A DNA stretch of 64,000 nucleotides from Boswellia sacra (Eukaryota; Streptophyta; Magnoliopsida; Sapindales; Burseraceae): positions 256,001 through 320,000 of the forward strand of contig SNVD02011141.1 of the NCBI GenBank assembly GCA_013180625.2, given 5' to 3'. Shown here piece by piece: positions 48,401 to 60,492 of the stretch. A model generated the notes under the pieces. That model saw nothing but the letters and a program-made list of their open reading frames with translations, had not been told where the DNA came from and did not search any database. Both the position numbers and the translations under genes were made by a program. How positions within the stretch are numbered: the first letter of the stretch is position 1; every line of letters begins with the position of its first letter.

Positions 48401-51400
48401 TTAAGACCCAGCTATCTACATGTTTTGTCAACGACTCCAGCAGGTTATTCAAAAGAAGCACAATGATATTTATACACTTACCTCTAATACTTCATCAAAC
48501 TCAACCAAGCTCTTTCTTATCCCAAAGAAGTACTTCTCTGCATTAATTTGCAGGGCCAAAAGCTAAAATCCATGATTGTTCAAATCAGTAATGAGGGAAT
48601 GATTTAAATAAGGAAGAAGACATGAATGAGTAGTAAATTAAAATGTCATCATATACATGATATAGACTATTACCTGTTTTACAATTGCATCACCTTCAAT
48701 AGGTATGTCCTCATCATTAGTAATTTTTGATATAAGTCTCACAGCCCACTCAGTATCAAAATTGAACTTCTGAAACATCTCATCTTGCAAGCTGTCACAC
48801 AATTAAATAGTACAAAACTTAACCAGTCTCCTACATCGACACAAGTACCACAACTACGTGGAACAGAGATATGAAGAAATCATCAACTAGCACAATACCT
48901 AACCATAAACCGTGTTGATCCAGGATCTCCTTGCCTTCCTGCTCTACCACGAAGCTAAGGAAGATCATTGACAAGTAAGAATCAGAACTATGGTGAGACC
49001 TTTTACGATGCACAGAAGCAACAAATGTATTATAAAGAATGTTGAAAGCCAAGTAGACATATTATGATAACATTATATCTCAATTTTGTGGAGTCTTTTC
49101 CTGATAAAAGAAAAGCCTTCAAGAGTACAAATTCAATGTCAAAGGTGCAAGAGCACCAGCATGCGGCATGTCCATTAATATTTTACCAGACAGATGTGAA
49201 AATGACAGCTAAAATATCTTATCATAAAAAGAGAATTAAAAAAAGAAAAAATCAATGGCTATCGGCGCATTACACAACTCACTTGGTTATCTATTCTTCG
49301 AGACTCGTGCAAAGATGTTCCAATCACATGAAGCCCCCCAAGCCTTTTAACTTCAGACCCTTCATTGAAACAGTGAACTTCACAGTCCTTCAGAACTGAG
49401 AGATAAGTAAGTGCTATGGTAGGGCCAAGCGGGTACATCTCAGACTGTTCATCAATAAGCTTATGTAACTCATTCAAATCCATTGATTGACTCATTTCCA
49501 CAGACTCTGATATCATTGATTTTGCCTCCTGATACGTCCAACTCTTACCCTCACTTTTGCCAACATATTTAGCTGAATGATTCACATGTGAAATGAAGAG
49601 AAACATTTATGAATACCATACGAACAATTGCAAAAATGAAAAGGAATAAAGGCTTTTAAAGTGGGCTTACGCACCCATTAGAGCTGCCTTAGCCAACAAA
49701 GCTAGTGATGATGATCCGACCTTTATCTTTGACAATACCTGTAGCAAAAGGTTAATCACAACCTGAATTTTGAACAATAAAATATCTATTTGGCAGCTAA
49801 CCATAACGCAAGTAACCACCTTCTGTGAGATTGCCTTGTCATCAACTTCAAAATCAGGAGCTTCTCGTGTCAGAAATGAAAGCAAGCTATCCTCTAAAAT
49901 TTCTTTTGCAAGCATCTTGATAGAGTACCACCAGAGTATAAAGTCAATCCCTACTTATAATCAAACGAATATTCCAAAAAAATATATGTATATGTAGAAC
50001 TAAGACAAACTAGAATCACGCACGAAGCCTGAAACGTTATTATTACACTTTTTTCCTTAGGATGATAAAGTATGAAATGGATCATATCTAACATGAACAC
50101 ATACTTTTGGATTTCCTCCCAATATTATGTCAGTTCCTCTGCCAGCCATATTTGTAGAAATGGTAATAGCATATTTTCTCCCCGCTTGGGCAACTATTTC
50201 AGCTTCCCTTGCTGCATACTGAGGAAATAACAACCAAAGTAGACTGTTGAAAACAAAAATAATGAAGATAAAAAATGATGGTGAAGGAACATTCGAGCCC
50301 ACTCAGCAAACTACACATCAACGGTTCAAACTAATGACCTTAGGTCTTGCATTCAGGACATTGTGAGGGATTTTCTGTTGCTTCAGCAGATCTGACAAAT
50401 GTTCAGAGTTCTCAACACTGCATCAAGAAGCATTTTAAATAAATCATAGCTAATTAATTTTGAACAGACAACAGATAAATTAGCCGCAAAGCAACTTTCT
50501 TCACGTAAACACATTTATGGAAAGCAGAAATTTCATGAATCATCTGAAAAGCCTTGGATACTAAGAAAGGGTGAATTATGTACCTAAATAAATGACAAGG
50601 ATAAAAACATTGCATAATCACTGGACAAAAGACTAAGAATTAATTTCCATAATACTACCCAGTACAACACCCTAGCAAATTTAAAAACTCCCAGATGTAA
50701 GGATGTCATAGTATGACCAAATATAATATACGTTTCCCCCACTATTCTTAAAGCAAGATCTTAAAACCAGGAACCATGTATTTACCTAGTGGTCCCAACT
50801 AAAACAGGGCGGCCCAATCTGAACATGTACTCAACTTCTTGGCGAACATATTCCCATTTTCCGCGAGCAGTCTGAGAAAATGCAGAATACAAAGCATTAA
50901 GCACATGCATTAAAATATTTAATAATAATTTCCTCCATAAAATAACAACAAATATTAAAAGCCCTACAGCAAAAGCTTGGATAGGTAAATCTATACGAAT
51001 GTTCGGCAGGTTTGTTGGCACTTCAATAACTGGCATGTGAAACATTTTCAAGAATTCCTTCTCCTGCAATAACACAAAGCAAATCTTTTACATGAGAACA
51101 GAGCATAATCAGTAACAGAACATCTATAAGAAAAGATTAGATATGTCCTTACTTCAGTTTTTGCTGTCCCAGTCATTCCTGATAGATTCGGATAGAGTTT
51201 AAAAAGTGACTGGTATGTGATTTGGGCCACAACAACTGAATCGGCCTTACAAGTGTACAAAAAATTACAACTTTTTGAATTAGAGAAGCACTATTCCATG
51301 TAATTGTGTGAATAAACTCCAGAAAGTAGTCGTCAAACATTAAAAATACCTGAATCTTCAATCCTTCTTTAGCCTCAACAGCCTGGTGAATTCCTTCTGA

Positions 51401-54400
51401 CCACCTCCTTTTCTCTTCAACTCTTCCTGTCAGCTGCAGAAATTTCATAGTCATTTATCTTATAAAAATTTTAGAAACTTCATCAAATTGTGCTTGCATT
51501 TAAATATAGTTGACATCACAGTAGCCATCATTTTTGTCAAGCCTCATGATTTTCATGAAAGATGCATTTAAAGCTGGATTCTACAACTTAATCCCTGACC
51601 TTTATCATAACTAACTGCAATAATCAAAATCAAATAACTCAATTACAAATATATTATTTTAATAGATTATCTTCTGGAATATCAAAAAAGCGCAAGTGGA
51701 GAAAGACTATACATGAAACAACACACAAAGACATGCAGTCATCTATGTATGAATAATATTCCATTTGAAGTGTCTTAAAACATAATAAATAAATAAAGTG
51801 AAAAAAAAATGACAGGAGGATATAAACAGTGTGTTGAGTGATAGATAGCACGGTTTCTTAATACCTCATTGATTATGAAAGCCTTCCCATTCCTAACTAT
51901 GTATTGAACATCCTGTCGATAAAACTCTTTAGCTTTCAGAGCATTCATCACAAATCTGCAATGCATTAATGTCCGCCACTTAATTAGGAAGTGAAACAAT
52001 TAGGGTGCAACTCAAGTCCGGTTGCTTTTTACCTGAATTGATTGGTTGCTTGGTAAACCAATTCAATTTACAAAACTAGAAAGAAAATACACGGTTAAAC
52101 ATGTTCATAACTCAGCACGGGAACAAAATCAATACCTTGGACACTGTCATAGAAGTTAGCTAATGAAAATCTCATCAGCTCTGTTTACAGTCAATCGTTT
52201 AGAAGGACCAGAAAAAAGGGGAGTGGGAGTTTTTCCATACAAATTTTCTTGGGGAAAAGTAGGATAATATAGGTTTGTAAAATTTTAATACAGAACTGTG
52301 TCCAGTATATAGATACGAATTCGAAAAAGGACATGATATACTCTGAAGCATTTCCCAGTTATTCAACATAGAGATTAATTCACAGATATTCAGAAAAATA
52401 ATTACATGGTCACCTTGCCCAGGGATCATTTTCATCCCATAGATCATCTGTTTCAAGGGCCATCTCAGCGAGAGCTATTCCTTCCTCAGTCAATTCCACT
52501 GAATTATCCTTAAGCTCCACGTTATAATGCTTCACCACAGTTGGTTTATAGAGTAAATTATTTCAAATTACAGAAATGCTTCACATATCAAATTTACTCC
52601 ACAAGTCTACATGTCATCTGAAGAGCAACAAATCTTATAATTTTACTGAACACAATGCAAAAAAGGGGACTTACAATGCCTCTTACAAGCAGCTCAGCTA
52701 CTTTTGCAGCTACCGGATATCGTGCAGCATCTTTATTAGCCTGATATATAGATAGATAAGACGCAAAAGTTTGTTAACAAGCTACTTTTCCAACTTTGTA
52801 TTTCTCCAGAACATTCGAAGATATTGATTAAATATGAGTTTCTAGAATAGCCATCATACAAATTCTAAATCACTAAATAAAGAATAGTGAGAAAATGAGC
52901 AGCTTTTAATTACCTCACCACTTATTAACAAGGGATTTCTTCCTTCATCAATGAGAACAGAGTCAACTTCATCAACTATTGCAAAATGAAAGGGCTTTGG
53001 CCTGTTTTTTTTCACGATACTTCACGAGTAGTCCAATAAAACAATTAACAATGACTATCAAATATTGTGTTAAAACGTACCATCTCATCACAAGTTGTTC
53101 ACTGCTTGTAGCAAGATTATCTCGTAAATAATCAAAACCAAGTTCCTGAGAAGGTTCAGAATGATATTCAGAAATCATAAACAAGAGAAAGAGTGGGAAG
53201 GCATTCCCTAAGACTCCATTCATGAGAAATAATATAATGTAAATGAAGCAAGTTATCAGGCACTGAGCACCCACCCTTAACCACAGAGAGAAACATACAG
53301 AAAATAGAATTGAAATCCCCTAAAGCACAACATGAATTAGGAAAGACTTACAGAATTATTGGTGTATGTTATGTCACATCTGTAGTTGGATCTCCTGTCT
53401 TCCGCTGTCATTCCTCTCTACATATGCAATCATGACAGACAGAAGTTAATTTGAAGGAAATTGTGTGCTCACATAATAATTAAAACTATATATCTAGCAC
53501 AAATAAGAGACTATGCTCATGTTGCTAGCTCGTTATTATTTGGACACAGTTTTAACTACTGTACTTCTCAATGACTATATACCTGTATAAGACCAACTGA
53601 AAGACCTAAGAAGCGATGAACTCGACCCATCCATTCAGCATCACGTTGTGCCAAGTAATCATTAACAGTTACCACTGTCAAGAGGAAACGTAGTGCCATC
53701 AGAATAAACTAAATGTTGTTGAATGCAAAATTGACCGAACTTCAGCTTTCATGCACGGTTATACTAAGTAACAAGATCACCTCTACTAAGATTGCGACAA
53801 ACAAGGAATTCAAACAATGTACCAGGAAGTTGAGTATGAATACAAAGAGAGCTTAAAAGCACTTTCAGATGCTGTCCCCTTTTCTTAATATTCTTTTGAT
53901 CATTACATGCCCATCATATAGATTATTAAATCAATGTGAAGAAAGTTTAACATAAACCCTGTAGACTTATTCAATCAGCTTGTTTAAAGAGGAAATAAAT
54001 TCTTAAAAATGTCAGCAACAGAAAACAAGTAAATCAAAAATGAATTTCCAGAGTGGAATGCTGATCCTATAACTCACACAGCTCATAAGCAAACTGCAAT
54101 TTTTAAGTTTCAGTTTAACAATCATAACAATGAAAACAAATAAAATATCTCAATCATACATGATAACTTTTTCACAACTATGATTCAAAACTATCCAAAA
54201 TCTTAACAAGTTCTCTCAACCAAAAGAAAAAAAAAAAAGTCCTAGCTGTTTGTGAAAAGCAACTACCTTCTAAAAAGTTTAGTATAGACAACATACCATG
54301 TACACCTTCACCTGTCAACGCATTAAGATATGCAGCTAAAGTGGACACCAGTGTTTTTCCCTCGCCTGTTTTCATCTCGGCAATGGACCCATCGTGAAGT

Positions 54401-55396
54401 ACCGCCCCACCAATAATCTGACATTAAAATTTGCAAACATAAAGACACCAAAAACTACTTGTAAACAAATAACACATTCCCAGTCATTTGGTAAGACATA
54501 TATAGACAGAATGTGAATGTCTGTGCAGATGTGTAAACTTTAAACATGTGGGCCAGGGCATGTCCACCTGGAGACACATACACAGACATATAGAGAGAGA
54601 AAAAGAGACCTGCACATCAAAATGGCGCATACCAAGCTTCCTCTTGGCAGCTTCTCGGACAACAGCAAAAGCTTCTATAACCAAATTACAGAAAAACATA
54701 ATGCTTGTAAAAATCTTCAAAATAATACGAAACATTTTAAAAATGAAACTGAAACTTTAAAATTAACAGGTCCCAACCAGCTTGGATATCTGCTAGAGTC
54801 TCTCCCTGTCTCAATCTTTGCTTAAACTCAACAGTTTTTGCAGTTAACTACAACGAACCAAGATGGCCAATTATTTAAACTGGTTCAAATAGTAGCAGTA
54901 AACTAATTGAAAAGCAATGTTAAAATACAAACCTGCTCATCGGAGAGTCTCTGAATTTGCGGCTCAAATGCATTAACAGCTTCTACAAGACGATAATAGT
55001 CCCTCACAACCCAGTAGTTCAAGCTCGTAAAATCACTCAAAGTCTTCTTAACAATACCCAAATTCTCCTAAACCAAAGACACGAGTCCGAAATAGGAAAT
55101 AAAAATATAGAGCATCACACGCAAGCATATCATCAAACACGTGGTGATCAAACAATAATTGACCAAAAACACAGGAGTAGAGTGCTGCGTACCTTAAGAG
55201 ATGCAGCAATAGGTGTCGCAGAAGAAGTAAAACGGCGTCGCTGGAGGGGATAGAACGAGGGAGAGGAAGAGAACTGGAAAGTGGAGATGAGAGGTTTGAA
55301 ACAGAGACGTGATGTAGTTGTAGGCTGAGAAGGAGGTGGTTTTAGCGTGAAGAAGAAGGCAGGGTTTACAGAGAGAAGAGCTGGTAATGTCGCCAT
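45441..55396 (-). CDS. SECA2: Protein translocase subunit SecA2, chloroplastic, 31 exons, about 1064 aa
   Basis: ATP-driven motor of the second plastid Sec system; with SCY2 it inserts proteins into the plastid inner envelope. It begins [16 protein letters not shown] with a Ser/Thr/Arg-rich transit peptide (exon 1, 55396-55193). Thirty further exons run to 45605-45441, ending MESQEIFAS. Key exons: 54417-54297 (Walker A MKTGEGKT, residues 173-180), 53001-52914 (Walker [12 protein letters not shown], about 282-292), 51245-51153 ([11 protein letters not shown]), 50871-50786 (GRPVLVGTT), 50218-50105 ([14 protein letters not shown]), 48954-48899 ([15 protein letters not shown]) and 45750-45676 ([11 protein letters not shown]). 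All DEAD-helicase motor, preprotein-crosslinking and scaffold segments are present. The cysteine-rich SecB-binding tail of bacterial SecA is absent, as in SecA2. Exon 28 uses the acceptor at 46958, which joins GKLLY to DSFAGITEE in frame; an upstream AG would break the frame. No inactivating change is seen. Confidence 0.95.
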
Positions 55397-55531
55397 CGTT
55401 TCTTTGGCTTCTTGTTTACTTCTGCACTGTGTTTTGCTGTTTATATTATCGGCAAATGCAAAACTTTACAACATTCTGGTGTTCTTCGTTTCGTTTTTCA
55501 GAGCCACCGGAAGTTCCCCGCGTAAATTAGC

Positions 55532-55563
<32 letters not shown>

Positions 55564-56327
55564 AATTCAAAAAACCGTTTTTTGTTTGATGCTTATTGCT
55601 TAATACTTCTATTTTTTAATTTTAAATTCTTGTAAAAAGAACAGAGAATAGGCAAATTAAAGGGGCTTTTCAAGTTTTACGAAAAGCTTAAATGTTTTAT
55701 TATTATCTAATCAAATTTAATGTCAAGTTTAAAATATATCTCTATTTACTCCCAAATTTAGTCAACAAGAATTGTAGCAAGGGTTTAGTTTATTACTTCT
55801 TTGGACCTGAAATCTTGTCTACATTACAGAAAAGAAAGCTCTTTTAGCTCACTAAAAATATATAATTTAATATCAAAAGTCTATCTCAATGGCAAGGTCA
55901 AGGTACAAAATTAATGATATTCCCATGTTTTAAAAGAAGCCCTTGAACTAATTCCATCACAATTACCCCTAATGAATAAAAAAAGGAAAACTAGGACAAC
56001 CTAAGGCAAAATACATGCACGTACCATATCTTGACGAGTTGCAGCTTCTATGGCCTTCAATGGCCATAAGTGATTAATTTCAACTTCTAATGAACAAAGC
56101 ACATGTTTTCTTTTTGACTAAACTAAAATTGGACACACAAAAATCATCAAATAAATACCACACATATTTGCATGATTAACAAAGCTTATTTCATAAAAGG
56201 GAATAAACAATTGTTTTAAGTAATTATTAAAACACAAGAATATTTTTAACAATGAACTTATAATATTGAGTAATATATTTAGGGCAATTGATTAATTTAA
56301 CCAAGTCGTATAGGCTAAATTAATCAT
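55397..56327. other. SECA2 upstream region
   Basis: Presumed SECA2 promoter and 5' UTR close to 55397-55530, followed by a (TA)n run at 55532-55556 and AT-rich sequence. No ORF of interest and no clear TATA box. Confidence 0.4.
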
Positions 56328-56435
56328 TGACAAAGTTTACTTTTCCCTTATCAAATCACTTTCTCGGATAGTAGCAAGAGTTTAATGACGAAGTTTACTT
56401 TTTTTTTGGGCAAATCACTCTCTCAGATAGTAGCA
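56328..56435. repeat. Tandem duplication, about 2 x 50 bp
   Basis: Copies 56328-56376 and 56386-56435 share TGAC-AAGTTTACTTTT, CAAATCACT and GATAGTAGCA with substitutions and small indels. Confidence 0.75.
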
Positions 56436-56557
56436 TGACTGTTCTGGGGTTGACAATTTTGTTGGGAAGGATTAACTTAGGCATTTTAACAAACACATGG
56501 TTTGCATACCACCATTATACAACATTGATATAAACTTACACAATCAAAGCATATATC

Positions 56558-56690
56558 AAGTACTTTTGTATATAATAACCTCCTAGAAAATATCATTGCA
56601 ACTTTATTTCAATTTGATAACATGAGTACTTGATATATAACTAACCTCCTATAAAATATCATTACAACTTTATTTCAATTTGACAACATG
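56558..56690. repeat. Tandem duplication, about 2 x 66 bp
   Basis: Copies start AGTACTT and end CAACTTTATTTCAATTTGA followed by AACATG. Period is about 66 bp (56558-56624 and 56624-56690). Confidence 0.85.
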
Positions 56691-56767
56691 TATCTATAAG
56701 ATAAATTATATATTAATTTTATTGTATATAATTGGAAGAAAAGATGAACCATGAGAGACGAGGAAGA

Positions 56768-57827
56768 CACGGTTAGGACATAAATTGTGAACTGATTGGA
56801 AAGATGGAGAGTTAGGGTACAAGGGCAGAAGGAAAGTGAGAGGAAAGCTAAAATAAAAAGGTTTAAGAATCAAGCACTTTTTCATTTCTTTTATCTTTTA
56901 ATTGCAAACACTTGTCAAAACACGGTTAGGACATAAATTATGAACTGATTGGAAAGATGGACAGTTATGGCATGTTTGACAGTCAATATTGTATTGTATA
57001 AAAATTTTATTCTATATTAATTTATACAGTATTTATGTTTGGAACAAATTTTATATTGTACTAAATAATATACTGCATAATTTAATGTAACATGTATTGC
57101 ATTGTCTAATACAAAGAAAAATCATCGCATTACTCTGCACTACACTAAATTAATAAATCATTATATATTTCCTCTTTAATTTTAAAATAGAACAAAACCT
57201 TTATATACAATAATAATTTTGTATAAAATAAAAAAAATTATATTTTTTATTTTGATCTAATTAGGACAATATGAATTTAATAGAAATGGAACAAGTCTTT
57301 TCTTTTTTTTTTTTGGTTATAGACTGTACTTTGTGACACAAGAAAACTATTTTTATAATATAATTTTTTTATATTAATTAGGACAATATGAATTTAATTA
57401 AATATGAGGAAGATTATATATTTTTATAATTGTAGGTTATAATTATTTTATTTAGTATTTAATTTATTTAATTTGGTATAAAAATAATATTTAATTTATT
57501 TAATAATATGTTGTTAATTTTTGAAATGAAAGATAATATAATACAATTTAAAAATACTCCAAACATAAATATAGTATAGTATAGTATAAAAAATAGTACA
57601 ATGTAATGTTTTATCAAACATCTACTATATTATGTATAGCATTAATTAATATAATACAATACAATATAATGTAATTATTAAAAATAATACTATATAATGT
57701 TGCGTAACAAATATGACCTTAGGATACAAGGACAGAAGGAAGGTGAGAGTAAAGCTAAAATAAAAAGGTTTAATAACCAAGCACTTTTTCATTTCTTTTA
57801 TCTTTTAATTGCAAACACTTGTCAAAA
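56768..57827. repeat. 153-bp tandem duplication, second copy split by a MITE
   Basis: Copy 1 is 56768-56920. Copy 2 is 56921-57827, and once the 754 bp inserted between 56968 and 57721 are subtracted it is also exactly 153 bp. Both start CACGGTTAGGACATAAATT and end AACACTTGTCAAAA. Confidence 0.93.
56968..57718. mobile_element. PIF/Harbinger-like MITE, 751 bp, TTA target duplication
   Basis: TTA occurs on both sides (56965-56967 and 57719-57721) and once at the empty site in copy 1 of the surrounding duplication. Ends are imperfect inverted repeats: TGGCATGTTTGAC at the left, GGTCATATTTG as the reverse complement of the right end. Similarity continues inward with ATTGTATTGTATA-like and TTTATGTTTGGA phrases on both arms. 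It is AT-rich and non-coding. A 3-bp TTA duplication and a GG-CATGTTTG type end suggest the Harbinger/Tourist group. Confidence 0.85.
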
Positions 57828-58499
57828 TTTTGTCACTTATTTAGCACAGTTTTCAACGAATTTTTTGACTTTTTCATTGGATACAATACTTCTCACACTT
57901 TTAAAAAACCGACACATAAATAAAGGAAAATTTATTAAAGTGTTTTTATTTGCAAGATCGGATTGCAAAGTTGTAAAGATGATATAGTAATTGATGCTAG
58001 AACATGGATTTTGACTTTGATTGTGCAAGCAAGAAATCCAGAGGCTGTTAAAATTTTTATATTAAGAAAAAATATATTATTTTTCACTTGTCATTGGTAA
58101 TTTTAATTTTTTTAAAACAAAAAATTTCTTCTAGTTATCCACCTGTCAAACTTAAATTAATTTGTCTATACACATAACATATATATAATAGCCGTGCTAT
58201 TTTTAAGTTCAACATTTAATCAATGAACTGGATTGTCATCATATATTTAAAAATGTAAAAAGTTTTATATTATACTTTTATCAACCGTCAGGAGTTTAAT
58301 GTATTTTCCTCGTAAAAAAATTTCTAATATTAAAATTAAATATACCTAAATAACAAAAAATAAACCCTTGAAAATTAAAGAAAAGTAAAAATTCAGTGAA
58401 AATCTTATTAGATCGATTACTTCATTGAAAATCTCAAATTTGTTGGAAAAATTTATGAATTGAAAATCATAGGTAAATAGACATTTATAGAAAATGTTT
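57828..58499. other. AT-rich spacer
   Basis: Low-complexity AT-rich DNA with no ORF, repeat boundary or signal that I can support. Confidence 0.5.
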
Positions 58500-59158
58500 G
58501 GACTTCTTCTTCTCCTCATCCTCCTTCTTCTCACATCTCCCCTAGATGCTCACCATCACCACAATATTCGCCATCATTATATCTTCTATCTTCCTCTCCT
58601 CACCATCGCCTACAGGCTCAACATCATTACGATATATGCCATTACCTCTATCCTCTACTTCTCCTCCTTATCATCACCTACACGCGCATCGTCACCAAGA
58701 TATATGACATCACCTAAATCTTTATCATCATCTTCTTCTTATTCTTCTTCTTCATCTCCTCACCATCGCCTACTAGATCATATCACAGTGATATATGCCT
58801 CACTTATATGTTTTTCATCTTCTTCTCCTCACCATCATCGTGACACAGGTCAACAACTACAAGCTCAACATCAACTTGAAAAATGCAGTAAACTTCTTCT
58901 CCTCCTCCTCCTCCTCATCCTCACATCACTTGCAAGCTCGCCATCACCATAATATACGCCTCATTTGCATCATCTTCTTCTTCTCCTCACTATTAACTAT
59001 CTTTTTTTTCTTATCCTTACTATCACCAATAAAAAACGCGTAAAACTACTTCTCCTCCTTCTCATCCTTACCATACACGCAAGCTCACCATCACCATAAT
59101 ATATGCCTCACCAACTTCTTCTTCTTTTTCTTCTTCTCTTCACCATCACCAAGATATA
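58500..59158. repeat. Pyrimidine-rich degenerate minisatellite
   Basis: The + strand is made of CTTCTTCTCCTC blocks alternating with CACCATCACC and an ATATATGCC-like phrase. The phrase TCACCATC recurs about eight times with spacing of roughly 60-110 bp. Because TAA, TAG and TGA are rare in such sequence, it contains an open frame of 152 codons (58494-58952) rich in Leu, Ser and His; I regard that as a consequence of composition. Confidence 0.82.
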
Positions 59159-59506
59159 TGTATTGGAAGTTTAAACAAAGCTTAATAGTTTTTTTAGAAT
59201 TTAAAGTCCAAGTTAAAATAGGATCAGAGTCTTAATTAGATTAGAAGACATGTTATGAGAGAATTAATATTCTTAGATAGTTTTGGATTAGGATTAATTG
59301 TTTGGTTATTTTAGAAATATTAGTATTCATGGTTTGAGTAGTATTAGGATTGAATCTATTAAATAAGTCTTTATAATTTGTCAATTTTATTAAGAAGAAA
59401 TAAGAAGCAATAAAAGAGTTGAATAGAGTTCAAGGGTCAATAGCTTCTTCTTCATTATATTCTTGTATTGTCGACTTTGTTTTGGTTGAGTAATTGTTCT
59501 CCAACA
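59159..59506 (+). repeat. Left LTR of a retroelement fragment (one LTR only)
   Basis: It begins TGTATTGGAAG (or TGGAAG at 59164), ends TCTCCAACA and is followed three bases later by TGGTATCAGAG, the usual primer-binding site. No second copy occurs in the window, so only the left end remains. The boundary at the left is uncertain by about five bases. Confidence 0.65.
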
Positions 59507-59595
59507 AAATGGTATCAGAGTAAACTAAATTCTAACAAAGTGATATCAAAGCAAGTCAAATTCCAACAAAGTGATATCAGAACTAAGTTGGAAGG
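59503..59595 (+). repeat. 31-bp tandem triplication containing the primer-binding site
   Basis: Three units of exactly 31 bp (59503-59533, 59534-59564, 59565-59595) each hold AACAAAxTGxTATCAxA. The first keeps the usual primer-site core TGGTATCAGAG; the others read TGATATCAAAG and TGATATCAGAA. Confidence 0.85.
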
Positions 59596-59728
59596 TCTTA
59601 GGAAGAACAATCTCATAGCTAAGTTCGAAGGTCTTGGGCAGAATAATCTTAAAGCTAAGTTAGAAGGTCTTGGCAATAACAATCTCAAAGGTAGGTTGGA
59701 ATCTTTTGGGAGGAGCAATCTCAGAGCT
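59585..59728 (+). repeat. 36-bp x 4 tandem repeat encoding a 12-residue motif
   Basis: Units 59585-59620, 59621-59656, 59657-59692 and 59693-59728 are each 36 bp and stay in one open frame: KLEGLRKNNLIA, KFEGLGQNNLKA, KLEGLGNNNLKG, RLESFGRSNLRA. A stop follows at about 59738. A gag-like start (MEQELSRFDGN, 59878) comes later in the leader and is closed by a stop within 20 codons. Confidence 0.88.
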
Positions 59729-59939
59729 AGACATTTGTGAGAGTAGCATGTGCAAAGAGAGAGCTAGATAGAGTTGAGCTAAGAAGGGTCACAGAGTCTG
59801 GCAACGCAAAGTTGGTAGAGCTAGTTTAGAGCCTGTCAGAGTTGCCAAGAAGGTAAGGTAAAAAAAAACTATTCAAGATGGAACAAGAACTTTCCAGATT
59901 TGATGGAAACAAGTACAACTTTGAGTATTAGAGAACCCA

Positions 59940-60492
59940 AATGTAAGTTGAGTTACCAGTCTTGGGATGCTTGTCTCAACAATTGTATGTTTTTTAGAGG
60001 TGAGTTTGGAAATTTGGATAGGTGTTGCATATGCCATGAGTCTCGATATAAGAACTTTGATGAGGTGAATGATGCATCAAATCCCAATAGTAAAATTACT
60101 GTAAAACAAGTAAGATACTTTCCATTAATTCCTAGGTTGCAAAGATTATTCATGTCTTCAAAAACTGCTTCTAATAGTAAAATTACTGCAAAAACAAGTA
60201 AGATACTTTCCATTAATTCCTAGGTTGCAAAGATTATTCATGTCTTCAAAAACTGCTTCTCTAATGTGATGGCACGCAGAAAATCGTATTAAAGATAGTG
60301 TGCTAAGACATCCCGCTGATAGCCCTTGTTAGAGAACTTTTGACGAAAAGCATCCTGCTTTTACTGCTGATTCTCGTAATGTCAGACTTGGATTGGCAGC
60401 AGATGGATTAAATCCATTCAGGACTATGTCCATAGCACATAGTTCATGGCCTATTGTGTTGATGCCATACAATTCTGGCTTTGGAAGATGAC
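59940..60492 (+). pseudogene. CACTA (En/Spm) TNP2-type transposase fragment
   Basis: Reads across three frames as the N-terminal part of plant TNP2 transposases: YQSWDACLNNCMFFRGEF, then CCICHESRYKN (zinc-binding Cys pairs), VRYFPLIPRLQRLFMSSKTAS, a MWHA-like box, LRHPADSP-like and then VRLGLAADGFNPFRTMS and SWPIVLMPYNSGF. An internal duplication (60086-60260), frameshifts and stops destroy the frame, and the catalytic C-terminal half is absent. Comparison with TNP2 is from memory of the family. Confidence 0.88.
60086..60260 (+). repeat. 87/88-bp tandem duplication inside the transposase fragment
   Basis: Unit 1 is 60086-60172, unit 2 is 60173-60260. They start AATAGTAAAATTACTG and end AAAACTGCTTCT; unit 2 has one extra A, which shifts the frame. 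Confidence 0.92.

Noticed and set aside
58494..58952. 152-codon ORF as a gene
   Set aside because: It is composed of Leu/Ser/His-rich low-complexity sequence imposed by the minisatellite, with no start context or homology.
58500..59158. CRISPR-like array
   Set aside because: Units are degenerate and unequal in length, there is no fixed repeat with unique spacers, and the context is a plant nuclear genome.
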